From the NCBI RefSeq assembly GCF_021568695.1, contig NZ_JAKGTI010000001.1:1736001-1800000 (forward strand): a DNA stretch of 64,000 nucleotides, given 5' to 3'. The notes below the pieces were generated by a model. It worked only from the letters and a program-made list of their open reading frames with translations, searched no databases and was not told the origin of the DNA. The position numbers and the translations under genes were made by a program. Every line of letters begins with the position of its first letter. Position 1 is the stretch's first letter. Source of the stretch: Maritalea mediterranea (GTDB taxonomy: Bacteria > Pseudomonadota > Alphaproteobacteria > Rhizobiales > Devosiaceae). Shown piece by piece: positions 1 through 9,470 of this stretch.

Positions 1-43
1 CGCTCCCAGCAGGTCTGACCCCGAATAGTGAAGGCGTAGCTTT

Positions 44-1081
44 TTGGAAAATCCCTCATCGAAACCAGCCACCATTGAAGATGTTGCCAAGATTGCGGGC
101 GTTTCCATCGCCACGGTTAGCCGCGCCATCCGCATGCCGGAGAAAGTGGCCGAAAGTACCCGCAAAAAGGTGATCGCTGCTATTGCTCGCACCGGCTATA
201 CCGCCAATGCGATGGCACAAAATCTGCGCATGCAACGCTCCAAGATGGTGATGATATTGGCCCATTCCATCTCTGATCCGAACTTTCCCGGCATTTTGAC
301 CGGACTGGAGAAAGTGGCCAATGCCCGCGACTATGGTGTTTTGATCGGCAACACAGAAGCCAATATTGACGCGGAAGAAAAATATCTGCGCTTTCTGGCC
401 ACCGGCATGGCCGACGGGCTGGTGTTGTTGACCGGGCATCTGCCGGTGGCGGGCTGGGCCAAAAGCCCACCCAACACGTTCCCTGCCATGGTTTCTGTGT
501 CCAAACCTGTCCCGCAAGAGGAGATCAGCTATGTCGGGGTGGATGATGAAAATGGGGCAAAGCTGGCGACCGACTATTTGATTTCATTGGGACATGAGCA
601 AATCGCCTTTATCGGCGGGCCGCAGGGCGATATTGTTTCTGAGATGCGGTTTCAGGGCTATTGCAATGCGCTCACATCTCATTTCAAGCGGTCCTCGCCC
701 TGGCGCGTGCAGGGAGATGGCAGCCATGAAGGCGGACGTGCCGCCATTGAGCGGCTGTTTATTCGCGACACACTGCCCACCGCCTTTGTCTGCTATAATG
801 ACGACACGGCCATTGGCGTAATATCGGCGCTGAATGCCCGCAAATATTACGTGCCCAGCGATTTTTCCGTTGTGGGGTTTGATGATATCCAGTTCGCCAG
901 CAGCATGGTCCCGTCACTTACTACCGTGCGGCAGCCTCGCATCATGATCGGCGAGCGTGCCATGAATCAATTGTTGGATATTATCGCGACACCGGATACC
1001 AAACCGGTAAAGGAGCTTTTGCATGGCGATTTGGTGATCCGTGAATCCTGCGCACCACCGCGGGCGGGCGGCGCGCTTTAA
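44..1081 (+). CDS. LacI-family transcriptional regulator
   Basis: A 345-residue DNA-binding regulator of the LacI/GalR family. Residues 10-57 form the N-terminal helix-turn-helix and hinge (TIEDVAKIAGVS...TVSRAI). The rest is a periplasmic-binding-protein-like effector domain with the usual landmarks GVDDENG, YNDDTAIG and VVGFDDIQ. Such proteins normally repress or activate sugar or other catabolic genes in the cytoplasm in response to a small ligand. The start is TTG at 44: an in-frame TGA lies at 29-31 and an AAGG Shine-Dalgarno sits at 31-34. Its target is not evident; the genes upstream are outside the window and the next gene is convergent. The family call is firm, the ligand unknown. 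Confidence 0.93.
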   Translation: MENPSSKPATIEDVAKIAGVSIATVSRAIRMPEKVAESTRKKVIAAIARTGYTANAMAQNLRMQRSKMVMILAHSISDPNFPGILTGLEKVANARDYGVLIGNTEANIDAEEKYLRFLATGMADGLVLLTGHLPVAGWAKSPPNTFPAMVSVSKPVPQEEISYVGVDDENGAKLATDYLISLGHEQIAFIGGPQGDIVSEMRFQGYCNALTSHFKRSSPWRVQGDGSHEGGRAAIERLFIRDTLPTAFVCYNDDTAIGVISALNARKYYVPSDFSVVGFDDIQFASSMVPSLTTVRQPRIMIGERAMNQLLDIIATPDTKPVKELLHGDLVIRESCAPPRAGGAL

Positions 1082-1093
1082 GGCATTTTGCTT

Positions 1094-2119
1094 TCAGATA
1101 TTGTCTAAAATCTCAGCCGCCTTTGGTGCTTTTTTAAGTGTATTTTCAATATGCGCACGCCAACGAGCGCCGGTATTAAGGGCCTCTTTATAGGCGGCCG
1201 CCAAATCGTCGGGCCGGTCTTCGGCCAGCACGTCGATTAGAAATGCTGCCTGTTCGCGGTCCTTGGCGGCTTTTAGATTGCCGTCTCCTTCACGCCGTCG
1301 GTCTGCAACAATTAGTTTGTGAATGGCAAATCGTTCGGGGCGCGGAATTTGCACCAATATGCCGGACCGGTAGAGCGCGGCCGCGGCGATCGGCTCAGCG
1401 ATCAGAAAATTCAAATAATTGAGGGATTGGGCACTCACACCCAGCGAAGGTAGATCGCGAATGCCCTCTTGTCCGAAAGCAGGCGTGAGAAATTCAACCA
1501 GTTGCCCGCTGCCCCCCTGGGCCCAGCGCCATGTTTTACCATTTTCGAGACCGGGCAGGGGATCAAATTTGAGCGTTGAAAAGGTCTCGTGCAAGCTCGG
1601 GTCCACCTGATCCTCAAGCGCCAAGCTCAGCTTTTCAAACTGCGCAATGTCGATATCGCCCGTATTGGCCATCCCGCCTAAGGGTAGTCGGACACCAAGT
1701 TCGCCCTCATAGAGACGGAAGGCGTTGGTGCCGACCAAAGTGCCCCCCAGCCGAAAGGTGCCAGCCACGCCCATCGCCGACAGAATGGAGCCTGTGGCGC
1801 GATCTGTGGGGGTCATGCCCTCAGCGCGCAATAGCCGCACCAATCTTGCGCGCTCCGCTTGACGTTGCTTTGCCGTGGCGCGCAGTTCTTCCGTCCGCTC
1901 CATGCGGGCGCGGGTCTCCTCATTGTCTTCGCCAAGATAGATAAACCGCATATCCACGCCAACGCGGCGTGCCGCATACCAATAGGCTTTATCACCCCTT
2001 TGTTTGAGGGTGGGTTTACCTTCAATGCCGGACAATGCCTCGTCCTTTAACAAACGTACCAAATCAGTATATGCGCTCGTGGCAATGCTGCTGAGAGGGG
2101 TCATGCCTATCACTTTCAT
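1094..2119 (-). CDS. GSU2403-type nucleotidyltransferase-fold protein
   Basis: A 341-residue protein resembling the GSU2403 nucleotidyltransferase-fold family (NTP_transf_8-like). The nucleotidyltransferase signature is visible as GGTLVGT at residues 125-131 followed by the acidic motif DIDIA at 155-159, separated by a predicted helix and strand. An N-terminal helical region (residues 10-110) is rich in Arg, Glu and Gln and may form a coiled coil. Members are widespread but of unknown function; a role in transferring nucleotides to protein or RNA is inference only. It is convergent with the LacI gene (12 nt gap) and divergent from the MarR-like gene. The ATG at 2119 has a weak ribosome site; the ATG at 2104 is an alternative start. 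Confidence 0.75.
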   Translation of the reverse strand: MKVIGMTPLSSIATSAYTDLVRLLKDEALSGIEGKPTLKQRGDKAYWYAARRVGVDMRFIYLGEDNEETRARMERTEELRATAKQRQAERARLVRLLRAEGMTPTDRATGSILSAMGVAGTFRLGGTLVGTNAFRLYEGELGVRLPLGGMANTGDIDIAQFEKLSLALEDQVDPSLHETFSTLKFDPLPGLENGKTWRWAQGGSGQLVEFLTPAFGQEGIRDLPSLGVSAQSLNYLNFLIAEPIAAAALYRSGILVQIPRPERFAIHKLIVADRRREGDGNLKAAKDREQAAFLIDVLAEDRPDDLAAAYKEALNTGARWRAHIENTLKKAPKAAEILDNI

Positions 2120-2120
2120 C

Positions 2121-2168
2121 TTTTGCTTGGCATGAGTATACCTATCAAAATATATTTTTGCTAGGCAT
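2121..2168. repeat. Paired 13-bp direct repeats ahead of the nucleotidyltransferase gene
   Basis: Two near-identical copies, TTTTGCTTGGCAT at 2121-2133 and TTTTGCTAGGCAT at 2156-2168, start 35 bp apart. They lie directly upstream of the minus-strand start at 2119. The spacing of about three helical turns would suit a regulator binding one face of the DNA. No known operator was recognised. Confidence 0.4.
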
Positions 2169-2241
2169 ATAGAAAATTACACTCATAAGGGTTAAAATGA
2201 CTGAAAAATCCCATCAAACACCCACAAAATATGACACATTT

Positions 2242-2263
2242 TGTGCCTCAGTTGTGAGGCACA
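2242..2263. promoter_or_regulatory. Perfect 9-bp inverted repeat between divergent genes
   Basis: TGTGCCTCA at 2242-2250 and TGAGGCACA at 2255-2263 form a perfect inverted repeat around GTTG. It sits about 80 bp before the MarR-like gene, so it may be an operator for that regulator or a small hairpin. There is no T-tract, so a terminator is unlikely. Confidence 0.4.
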
Positions 2264-2344
2264 CCACCAACATTCCTTTACATTATAACTGTGTTTTATT
2301 GAAAAATTGTTGTCGTGGCAATGTTGCTCGTGTAGGCTAACCGC

Positions 2345-2851
2345 ATGAAAAAACGTAGAATTGTCTCATCGCGCCATCTGGCTTCTACCGAAGGGTGGCA
2401 ACTTTCCGAATTCGAATATGGGTTGATTATTGCCTATAATGGCTTCAGCCGCTGGATGACCAAATGCATGGTGGCTTCTGGCTATCCTGAACTGTCGCCC
2501 CTGGAAATTCTGGTGCTGCACAATGTGAACCATCGGGAACGGCAAAAGCGGCTCAACGATATTTGCTTTCTGCTCAATATTGATGACAGCCACACGGTCA
2601 ATTATGCCTTAAAAAAATTGCTCAAGGCTGGACTGATTGAAGGTGAAAAGCGCGGCAAGGAAATGTTTTATTCCACCACCACCAAAGGCTTTGAGCTGTG
2701 CGACAAATATCGCGAAGTGCGCGAGCAATGTCTTCTCGATAGCCTCAAGCATCTGGAAATCGACAAGGATCAGCTGAGCGAAATGGCAGCGATGATGAGA
2801 ACGCTAAGCGGGCTTTATGATCAAGCTTCGCGCGCAGCGTCCTCTCTTTAA
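2345..2851 (+). CDS. MarR-like winged-helix transcriptional regulator
   Basis: A 168-residue protein with a winged helix-turn-helix at about residues 50-120. The helices are LSPLEILVLHNV, a recognition region around INDDSHTVNYALKKLL-type residues 79-94, and a wing with GEKRGKEMFYSTT. The N- and C-terminal helices would form the MarR-type dimer interface. It lies just upstream of, and convergent with, the TRAP transporter operon (9 nt between stops), with the divergent HyuAB gene beyond. It is therefore a plausible regulator of that catabolic locus, which is inference from position. The ligand is unknown. Confidence 0.78.
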   Translation: MKKRRIVSSRHLASTEGWQLSEFEYGLIIAYNGFSRWMTKCMVASGYPELSPLEILVLHNVNHRERQKRLNDICFLLNIDDSHTVNYALKKLLKAGLIEGEKRGKEMFYSTTTKGFELCDKYREVREQCLLDSLKHLEIDKDQLSEMAAMMRTLSGLYDQASRAASSL

Positions 2852-2860
2852 GCCAAATTT

Positions 2861-4162
2861 CTAGCCTCGCATCAGGCCGGGTAGCGCGGTCACGATCTGC
2901 GGGAACAGGGTGATCAACACCACCGCCAGCAGCAGCAACATGAAGAAGGGCAGGGCAGCCATGGCAATCTTGAAGATGTTTTGGCCCGTCAGCCCCTGAA
3001 TCACGAACAGGTTGAACCCAACCGGCGGCGTGATTTGCGACATTTCCACCACGATCACCAGATAGATGCCGAACCAGAGCGGATCGATGCCCACCGATTC
3101 AATCATCGGCATGATGATGGCGGTGGTCAGCACCACCACGGAAATCCCGTCGAGGAAACAGCCCAGGACAATAAAGAACACGGTCAGCGCGGCCAAAAGC
3201 GCCCAAGGGCCAAGATTAAAGGTGTCAATCCAGCTCGCCAGATTGCGCGGAATGCCGGTAAAGCCCATGGAAACGGTCAAAAACGCCGCGCCCGCCAGAA
3301 TGAAAGCGATCATGCAGGAGGTGATGGTGGCGTTCATCACCGCTTCGCGGAACATTTTCCAGGTCAGCGACCCGCTGGACCAGGCCAACACCAACGAGAG
3401 CACCACGCCCACCGCCGCCGCATCTGTGGGCGAAGCAATGCCGGCATAGATGGAACCGATCACCCCGGCAATCAGCGCGATAACGGGGAGCAACCGTTTT
3501 GAAGCGCTCAGCTTTTCCCGAATGGAAAAATTCAATTCTTCCTTGGGGAAAATCTCGGGCTTCAGCAGAGCAGTGATCGCGATAAAGGCGGCGAACATGG
3601 CCACCAGCATGGCGCCGGGCAGAATGCCCGCAATGAATAACCGCGCGATGGATTGTTCTGTCGCCACGCCATACACAATCAAAATAATAGAGGGCGGGAT
3701 CAACAGGCCCAAGGTGGCCGAGCCTGCGAGCGTGCCCAGAATTAGCCGGTCCGGATAGCCGCGCTTTTGCAGCTCGGGCACAGACATTTTGCCGATGGTG
3801 GCCGCGGTCGCTGCGGATGAGCCGGACACGGCTGCGAAGATGGCACAGCCCAGAATGTTCACATGCAGCAATTTGCCGGGCACTTTGCCCAGCCACGGCG
3901 TCAGCCCGGAAAACATATCTTCCGACAGTCTGGAGCGCAGCAGGATTTCCCCCATCAGGATAAAGAGCGGCAACGCCGCCAGCGCCCAGGAATGGCTATG
4001 ACCCCAAAAAGTGGTGGCGAGGATTGGCCCCAGCGGGGCAGAGGTGAACATAAACATGCCCAACGCCCCGGTGAGGGTGAGGGCGAAGCCGACCCACATG
4101 CCCATGGCCAACATGCCGAAAAGCGCGCCAACCAACACAATGATCATCATCAGCTCAGACAT
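2861..4162 (-). CDS. dctM: TRAP transporter large permease (DctM)
   Basis: The large membrane subunit of a tripartite ATP-independent periplasmic transporter, which couples Na+ or H+ entry to uptake of an organic acid. The 433-residue product is nearly all hydrophobic, with about 12 membrane segments and DctM-type motifs such as SGSSAATAATIG and GLLIPPSIILIVYG. The ORF is open for 26 more codons upstream, but the start is placed at the ATG at 4162 because MSELMMII is the typical DctM N terminus and this ATG overlaps the dctQ stop by 8 nt, as expected for translational coupling. It is the last gene of dctP-dctQ-dctM. Confidence 0.93.
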   Translation of the reverse strand: MSELMMIIVLVGALFGMLAMGMWVGFALTLTGALGMFMFTSAPLGPILATTFWGHSHSWALAALPLFILMGEILLRSRLSEDMFSGLTPWLGKVPGKLLHVNILGCAIFAAVSGSSAATAATIGKMSVPELQKRGYPDRLILGTLAGSATLGLLIPPSIILIVYGVATEQSIARLFIAGILPGAMLVAMFAAFIAITALLKPEIFPKEELNFSIREKLSASKRLLPVIALIAGVIGSIYAGIASPTDAAAVGVVLSLVLAWSSGSLTWKMFREAVMNATITSCMIAFILAGAAFLTVSMGFTGIPRNLASWIDTFNLGPWALLAALTVFFIVLGCFLDGISVVVLTTAIIMPMIESVGIDPLWFGIYLVIVVEMSQITPPVGFNLFVIQGLTGQNIFKIAMAALPFFMLLLLAVVLITLFPQIVTALPGLMRG

Positions 4163-4697
4163 TGTGGTGCTCCTCTTCAATCTCATCGAGATGGCCGGAT
4201 TTTGACACGCCCAGAATGGTGCAGACCAGATCGTCGACAAGGGCCAGGGTAAACAGGGCCAGCCCTATCACCAAGGTGCTTTGCGGCAACCAGAGGGGCA
4301 CGGGAATAATGCCGGTGGATACATCGCCATAGGAAATGGATTCATGCAGATGGCCGATCATGGCGTAAGTCATGTAAACAGCGGCGACGGCGGCAAGCGC
4401 CAGCGTGATGATTTCCACCACCCGACCCAATGTGCCTTTCAAGAAATCTCTAAAAAGGGTGACCCGGATATGCCCCTCGTGCTTGAGCGTATAGGCCAGC
4501 GCCAGAAAAGAGGCTGCGGCCAACAAAAAGCCCGCAAAATCGGCATAAGACGGAATGGTATAGGCAAACTGGGTGCCCAGTAATTTGGTGATGAGATTAA
4601 AGATCACCTGCATGGTCACCAGCCCGCAGATGGTCAGAATACAAAGGGCGGACATCGCGCCCGCCGCGAGATAAATCAGATCCAGTGCCTTGCGCAC
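4155..4697 (-). CDS. dctQ: TRAP transporter small permease (DctQ)
   Basis: The small membrane subunit of the TRAP transporter, about 180 residues with four predicted membrane helices, and the mid-region motif GHIRVTLF that is characteristic of DctQ proteins. The start is set at GTG 4697, which has a GGAGG site at a normal 7-nt distance; the TTG two codons upstream would lie directly against that site. It overlaps dctM by 8 nt and follows dctP after a 66-nt gap that holds a strong hairpin. It works with DctM in the inner membrane and is needed for docking of the periplasmic binding protein in known systems. Confidence 0.9.
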   Translation of the reverse strand: MRKALDLIYLAAGAMSALCILTICGLVTMQVIFNLITKLLGTQFAYTIPSYADFAGFLLAAASFLALAYTLKHEGHIRVTLFRDFLKGTLGRVVEIITLALAAVAAVYMTYAMIGHLHESISYGDVSTGIIPVPLWLPQSTLVIGLALFTLALVDDLVCTILGVSKSGHLDEIEEEHHNV

Positions 4698-4730
4698 GCG
4701 CAATCCTCCCCCAAAGATGAAACAGCAAAA

Positions 4731-4754
4731 TGGACGGCCCCGTTGGGCCGTCCA
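4731..4754 (-). terminator. Intercistronic hairpin between dctP and dctQ
   Basis: A perfect 10-bp stem (TGGACGGCCC at 4731-4740, TGGGCCGTCC-type partner at 4745-4754) with a 4-base loop lies between dctP and dctQM. It lacks a T-tract on the minus strand. It probably gives partial termination or 3' stabilisation, leaving more dctP mRNA than dctQM mRNA, as is usual for binding-protein genes. Confidence 0.55.
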
Positions 4755-4763
4755 CTTCCAAGA

Positions 4764-5738
4764 TTAATTGTAGTAAGCGTCGATAATCTTATCGGCTGCT
4801 GGGGTGGAATTGGCGCGCCAATCTTCCAGCAGTTCCACGCCAACTTTCGCCAAGCCGTCTTTCAGCTCTTGAGAAGGCTCTACAATGGTGATGCCATTGT
4901 CGGCCAGCTCTTGCGTTTTTTCTTCAGCTTCGCGACGGCTCATATTCCAACCGCGCTCTTCAGCTGCCGCGGCCGCTTCAAGCACCGCAGCCTGCGTTTC
5001 TTCGTCAAGCGCGTTGAAGGCGGCCATATTCACCACAACGATGTTTTTAGGCACCCAAGCATTGATCGGTGTATAGTGAGACAGGAAGTCCCACGCCTTG
5101 GAGTTGGCCCCAGTTGATGGTGACGTAATCATCGCCTCAACCTGACCGGTGGCAAAGGCCTGCGGAATGTCTGGCGCTTCAACCTGAGTTGGTGCGGCCC
5201 CGACCATGGTGGCAAACTTTTCCAAATTGGCGTTGTAAGAGCGGAACTTAAGGCCGTTCAGATCGTCGACGGTCTTGATTTCCTTTTTGGTGTAAAGCCC
5301 TTGGGGTGGCCATGGCACAGAAAACAATGGCTTCAAGCGTTGCTTGGCCAGCAATTCTGTGATCACGGGCTCCTGTGCTTCCCACAAGCGGGCTGCATCC
5401 TGATAGCTGACCGCCACCAGCGGCAATGAGTCAATGCCGAAGGCCGGGTCTTCATTGGCCAATAGTGAGAGAAAGAACTCGCCTGCGGGCACAATCTGGT
5501 TGCGGACCGAGTTTTTAATCTCACCATGTTTGATCAGCGAGCCGGCTGTATGCAGCTTGATGTTCAGCTCACCATTTGTCGCTTCGCGCACCTCATCAGC
5601 AAACTGCTGAATATTCACAGTGTGAAATGTTTTATCCGGGTATGGTGTAGGCATATCCCAGTCTTCTGCAAGACCAGCAGAAGTTGATGCGATGCCGAAT
5701 ACAGCTGCCGTGGCAACTGCCTTGAAAATCTTGTTCAT
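4764..5738 (-). CDS. dctP: TRAP transporter substrate-binding protein (DctP)
   Basis: The 324-residue periplasmic solute receptor of the TRAP system. Residues 1-24 are a Sec signal peptide with a likely cleavage after GLA. The mature protein has the DctP fold, including the region LNGLKFRSYN at about residue 165, where the conserved arginine of this family binds the substrate carboxylate, and PQAFATGQVEAM shortly after. The substrate should therefore be an organic acid; which one cannot be read from the sequence. The ATG at 5738 has an excellent GGAGG site. It is the first gene of dctPQM and is divergent from the HyuAB gene, suggesting uptake of that enzyme's substrate. Confidence 0.93.
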   Translation of the reverse strand: MNKIFKAVATAAVFGIASTSAGLAEDWDMPTPYPDKTFHTVNIQQFADEVREATNGELNIKLHTAGSLIKHGEIKNSVRNQIVPAGEFFLSLLANEDPAFGIDSLPLVAVSYQDAARLWEAQEPVITELLAKQRLKPLFSVPWPPQGLYTKKEIKTVDDLNGLKFRSYNANLEKFATMVGAAPTQVEAPDIPQAFATGQVEAMITSPSTGANSKAWDFLSHYTPINAWVPKNIVVVNMAAFNALDEETQAAVLEAAAAAEERGWNMSRREAEEKTQELADNGITIVEPSQELKDGLAKVGVELLEDWRANSTPAADKIIDAYYN

Positions 5739-5808
5739 ATCTTCCTCCTGTTTACCACTGATTTTCAGTTTAGCATTTCGCCGACAGAAAAAAAGTGGCC
5801 ATGTAACA

Positions 5809-5822
5809 TTGACAAATTGTCA
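5809..5822. promoter_or_regulatory. Operator-like palindrome in the dctP/hyuAB divergent promoter
   Basis: TGACAAATTGTCA at 5810-5822 is a perfect 13-bp palindrome centred on one A. Together with T5809 it contains a TTGACA -35-like hexamer (5809-5814), so a bound regulator would block or shape transcription toward the HyuAB gene. No convincing -10 element could be fixed. The MarR-like protein encoded at 2345-2851 is a candidate binder, by position only. Confidence 0.5.
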
Positions 5823-5876
5823 TTAAATTATCAATAAAGCAACAGTAAATTGAATTTTTTCTCGGAGGAAGACATT

Positions 5877-8800
5877 GTGAGCGGCCAGTGGGATTTTTGG
5901 ATTGATCGGGGTGGAACCTTTACAGATATTGTCGCGCGCACCCCGGCGGGCGAGCTGATCCCGCACAAACTTTTGTCAGAAAATCCAGAGGCTTATCCCG
6001 ATGCGGCGCTGCAGGGCATTCGCGATTTGATGAGCGTTGGCAAAGGCGATCCCATTCCTTCCGATCAGATCGCTACGGTGAAAATGGGCACCACCGTCGC
6101 CACCAATGCATTGTTGGAGCGCAAAGGGGATCGCGTGCTGTTCCTCACCAATCGCGGCTTCGCTGATGCGCTCGAGATCGGCTATCAAGCCCGGCCCAAG
6201 CTGTTTGACCGTGAAATCAAAAAGCCCGAACTGCTTTATGAGCGCGTGGCCGAAGTGGCCGGGCGCTATTCTACCAAGGGCGAAGAGCTGGAGGCGTTTG
6301 ACGCTGCCGCCGCAGAGGAGGCGCTGCAGGCCGCCTATGATGCAGGCATTCGCGCGGTCGCGATCGTTTTCATGCATGCATTTCATTATCCGGCCCATGA
6401 GCAAAAGGCGGCCGAGCTGGCGAAAAAAATCGGCTTCACCCAAATTTCAGCCAGCCATGAGGTTTCGCCCCTGATCAAGTTTGTCGGGCGCGGCGACACC
6501 ACCGTGGTGGACGCCTATTTGTCCCCCATCCTTCGGCGCTATGTGGACCGGATGGCGGCGGAGTTGGATACGGAAAACACCAATCTGCGCCTGATGTTCA
6601 TGATGTCCTCGGGCGGGTTGACCGCCGCCAACATGTTTCACGGGCGCGACGCAATTCTATCCGGCCCGGCGGGCGGCATTGTCGGCGCGGTGGAAACCAG
6701 CAAGCTGGCCGGCTATGACAAAATCATTGGCTTTGATATGGGCGGCACATCCACCGATGTGGCGCACTTTAATGGCGAGCTGGAAAAGGATTTTGAAACC
6801 GAAGTGGCCGGGGTGCGCATGCGCGCACCTATGATGAAGATCCACACAGTGGCCGCAGGCGGCGGGTCCATTCTCGAATATGACGGCCAGCGCTTCACGG
6901 CGGGGCCCCACTCCGCCGGGGCCAACCCCGGTCCGGCCAGCTATCGCCGCGGCGGCCCCTTGGCGGTGACCGATGCCAATGTGATGCTGAATAAAATTCA
7001 ACCGCAATTTTTCCCGGAGATTTTTGGGCCAAATCAGGACCAGCCGCTGGATCAATTGCTGGTGTGCGATAAATTTGCCGCCATCGCCCAAGAGGCCGGA
7101 TTGGAAAAGGCCGAAGATGTGGCCGAAGGCTTTTTGAAAATCGCCGTTGAAAATATGGCCAATGCGGTGAAGAAAATTTCGGTGCAGCGCGGCTATGATA
7201 TTTCCAAATATGCGCTCACCTGCTTTGGCGGGGCAGGCGGGCAACATGCTTGCGCCGTGGCCGACCGGTTGGGCATGCGCACCGTATTGATCCATCCGTT
7301 CGCTGGTATTCTTTCCGCCTATGGCATGGGGCTGGCCGATATTAAGGCCAGCGCCCAGCGTGCCATAGGCGAAAGCCTGAGCGTTGACGCGCTGAAAGAC
7401 ACCAAATATGTCGCCGACGAATTGCGGCGTGACATGTTGTTCAAACTCCAGGACCAGGGTGTGACTGACGAGGCCTGCAGCGTGCGCCGCACGGCCCACC
7501 TGAAATATCGCGGCACCGATTCCACCATTGAGGTGACCCTGAGCAGCGAAATGGAAATGCGCGCCGAGTTTGAAAAAATTCACAAGGAGCGGTTTGGCTT
7601 TATCGAGCCCGATGCAGAAATTGTGATTGAATTTATTGAGGTGGAGGCCGCAGGCGGTCGTTCCACCCATCAAGAGCCCAGCTTGCAGACAAACGATGCA
7701 GCGCCAAAGCCAGTTGATCATACCCAATTCTATTCCGGCGGCGCTTGGCAGGAGGCGGATGTGTATCAACGCGACGATCTGCGCCCCGGGCAGCAAATTG
7801 CCGGTCCCGCACTGATCATTGAAGCCATCGGCACCATTGTGGTGGAGCCCGGCTGGGGCGCACAGCTTAAGGAAAACGGGTTGATTGTGCTGACCCGCGA
7901 TCAAGCGCTGGGCGCGGAGCAGATTTCAGCCGATGAGGCCGATCCAGTGATGCTTGAGATTTTCAATAATCTCTTCATGTCTATCGCTGAGCAAATGGGC
8001 GTGCGGCTGCAAAATACCGCCCGCTCCACCAACATAAAAGAACGGCTGGACTTTTCCTGCGCCATTTTTGACCGCACGGGTGCGCTGATCGCCAATGCGC
8101 CGCATACACCGGTGCATCTGGGGTCGATGGATCGGTCTGTCGCCAGCGTAATCAAGGCCCATCCCGAGATGAAGCGCGGCGATGTGTTTGTGACCAATGC
8201 GCCTTATAATGGCGGCACCCACTTGCCTGACATTACCGTGGTTACCCCGGTCTTCGCCGCCAATAGCGACAAGCCGATGTTCTTTGTTGCCTCGCGCGGC
8301 CACCACGCGGATGTAGGCGGCATTGCGCCCGGGTCGATGACCCCGCTGGCCCGCTCCATCGAGGAAGAAGGTGTTATTCTCGACAATGAGATTTTGGTGA
8401 AACAGGGCAGCTTCCAACACGACTTTATCGAAAAAGCCCTGACCGGCGGCACCTATCCGTGCCGTAATCCGGATCAGAACATTGCTGACCTGAAGGCGCA
8501 GATCGCCGCCAATGAAAAGGGCGTGCAGGAATTGCTGCAGATGGTGGATAATTTTGGGCTTGAGGTGGTGAATGCCTATATGGGCTTTGTGCAGGATTAT
8601 GCCGCCGATTGCGTGGGCCGCGCCATTGCCAAGCTTCAAGATGGCGAAGCCGTGGTGGAGTTTGACCAAGGCTGCCGGATCGCCGTATCGATCAAAATTG
8701 ATAAGCAAACGGGCCGCGCCATTGTGGACTTCACCGGCACAAGCGAACAGCAGCCGGACAATTTTAACGCGCCGGAGCCGATCACCCGCGCCGCCATCCT

Positions 8801-9461
8801 TTATGCTTTCCGCTGCATGGTGGATGAAAATATCCCCATGAATGCGGGCTGCATGAAGCCGATTGATATACGCCTGCCTGAGAACTGCATGCTGACGCCG
8901 CAATATCCGGCTGCGGTGGTGGCGGGCAATGTTGAGGTGTCGCAAGCTGTCACCGATTGCCTGTTCGCCGCCATGGGCTCTATGGCCGGGGCGCAAGGCA
9001 CCATGAACAATTTCAATTTCGGCAACGACACCTACCAGTACTATGAGACCATTTGCGGCGGCACCGGCGCGGGGCCGAACTTTAATGGCGCCGATGCGGT
9101 GCATTCTCACATGACCAATACGCGCCTGACCGACCCCGAAGTGCTGGAAGCCCGCTATCCGGTTTTGCTGGAAGACTTCCACATTCGCCGCAATAGCGGT
9201 GGTGGGGGCAAATTCAAAGGTGGCGACGGTGTGCATCGCCATATCACCTTCCTGGAGAGGATGGATATTTCCTTCCTCTGCGGCCACCGCATTGTGCCGC
9301 CCAAGGGGCTGAATGGCGGCCAGGATGGCCAGGTCGGGGCCAACTATAAAGTCACAAAGAGTGGCGGTCGCGAGAAAGTAGACGGCCGCTGCCAGATTGA
9401 ATGCACCCCTGGCGAAGGTGTCATCATCGAAACCCCATCCGGCGGCGGATTTAGCAGATAG
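5877..9461 (+). CDS. Fused HyuA-HyuB oxoprolinase/hydantoinase-family enzyme
   Basis: A 1194-residue protein in the 5-oxoprolinase/N-methylhydantoinase/acetone carboxylase superfamily. The N-terminal half is HyuA-like: DRGGTFTD at residues 10-17 is the first phosphate-binding motif of the ATPase core and [10 protein letters not shown] near 285-294 is the second. From about residue 688 it becomes HyuB-like ([10 protein letters not shown]...NIKERLDFS), ending with the glycine-rich [11 protein letters not shown] near 1107. The family uses ATP to open or activate cyclic amides or related carbonyl compounds; the exact substrate is unknown. The start is GTG 5877, with GGAGG at 5864-5868, rather than the upstream TTG at 5850. 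It is divergent from a TRAP transporter that probably imports its substrate. Confidence 0.9.
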   Translation: MSGQWDFWIDRGGTFTDIVARTPAGELIPHKLLSENPEAYPDAALQGIRDLMSVGKGDPIPSDQIATVKMGTTVATNALLERKGDRVLFLTNRGFADALEIGYQARPKLFDREIKKPELLYERVAEVAGRYSTKGEELEAFDAAAAEEALQAAYDAGIRAVAIVFMHAFHYPAHEQKAAELAKKIGFTQISASHEVSPLIKFVGRGDTTVVDAYLSPILRRYVDRMAAELDTENTNLRLMFMMSSGGLTAANMFHGRDAILSGPAGGIVGAVETSKLAGYDKIIGFDMGGTSTDVAHFNGELEKDFETEVAGVRMRAPMMKIHTVAAGGGSILEYDGQRFTAGPHSAGANPGPASYRRGGPLAVTDANVMLNKIQPQFFPEIFGPNQDQPLDQLLVCDKFAAIAQEAGLEKAEDVAEGFLKIAVENMANAVKKISVQRGYDISKYALTCFGGAGGQHACAVADRLGMRTVLIHPFAGILSAYGMGLADIKASAQRAIGESLSVDALKDTKYVADELRRDMLFKLQDQGVTDEACSVRRTAHLKYRGTDSTIEVTLSSEMEMRAEFEKIHKERFGFIEPDAEIVIEFIEVEAAGGRSTHQEPSLQTNDAAPKPVDHTQFYSGGAWQEADVYQRDDLRPGQQIAGPALIIEAIGTIVVEPGWGAQLKENGLIVLTRDQALGAEQISADEADPVMLEIFNNLFMSIAEQMGVRLQNTARSTNIKERLDFSCAIFDRTGALIANAPHTPVHLGSMDRSVASVIKAHPEMKRGDVFVTNAPYNGGTHLPDITVVTPVFAANSDKPMFFVASRGHHADVGGIAPGSMTPLARSIEEEGVILDNEILVKQGSFQHDFIEKALTGGTYPCRNPDQNIADLKAQIAANEKGVQELLQMVDNFGLEVVNAYMGFVQDYAADCVGRAIAKLQDGEAVVEFDQGCRIAVSIKIDKQTGRAIVDFTGTSEQQPDNFNAPEPITRAAILYAFRCMVDENIPMNAGCMKPIDIRLPENCMLTPQYPAAVVAGNVEVSQAVTDCLFAAMGSMAGAQGTMNNFNFGNDTYQYYETICGGTGAGPNFNGADAVHSHMTNTRLTDPEVLEARYPVLLEDFHIRRNSGGGGKFKGGDGVHRHITFLERMDISFLCGHRIVPPKGLNGGQDGQVGANYKVTKSGGREKVDGRCQIECTPGEGVIIETPSGGGFSR

Positions 9462-9470
9462 CGACCACGA

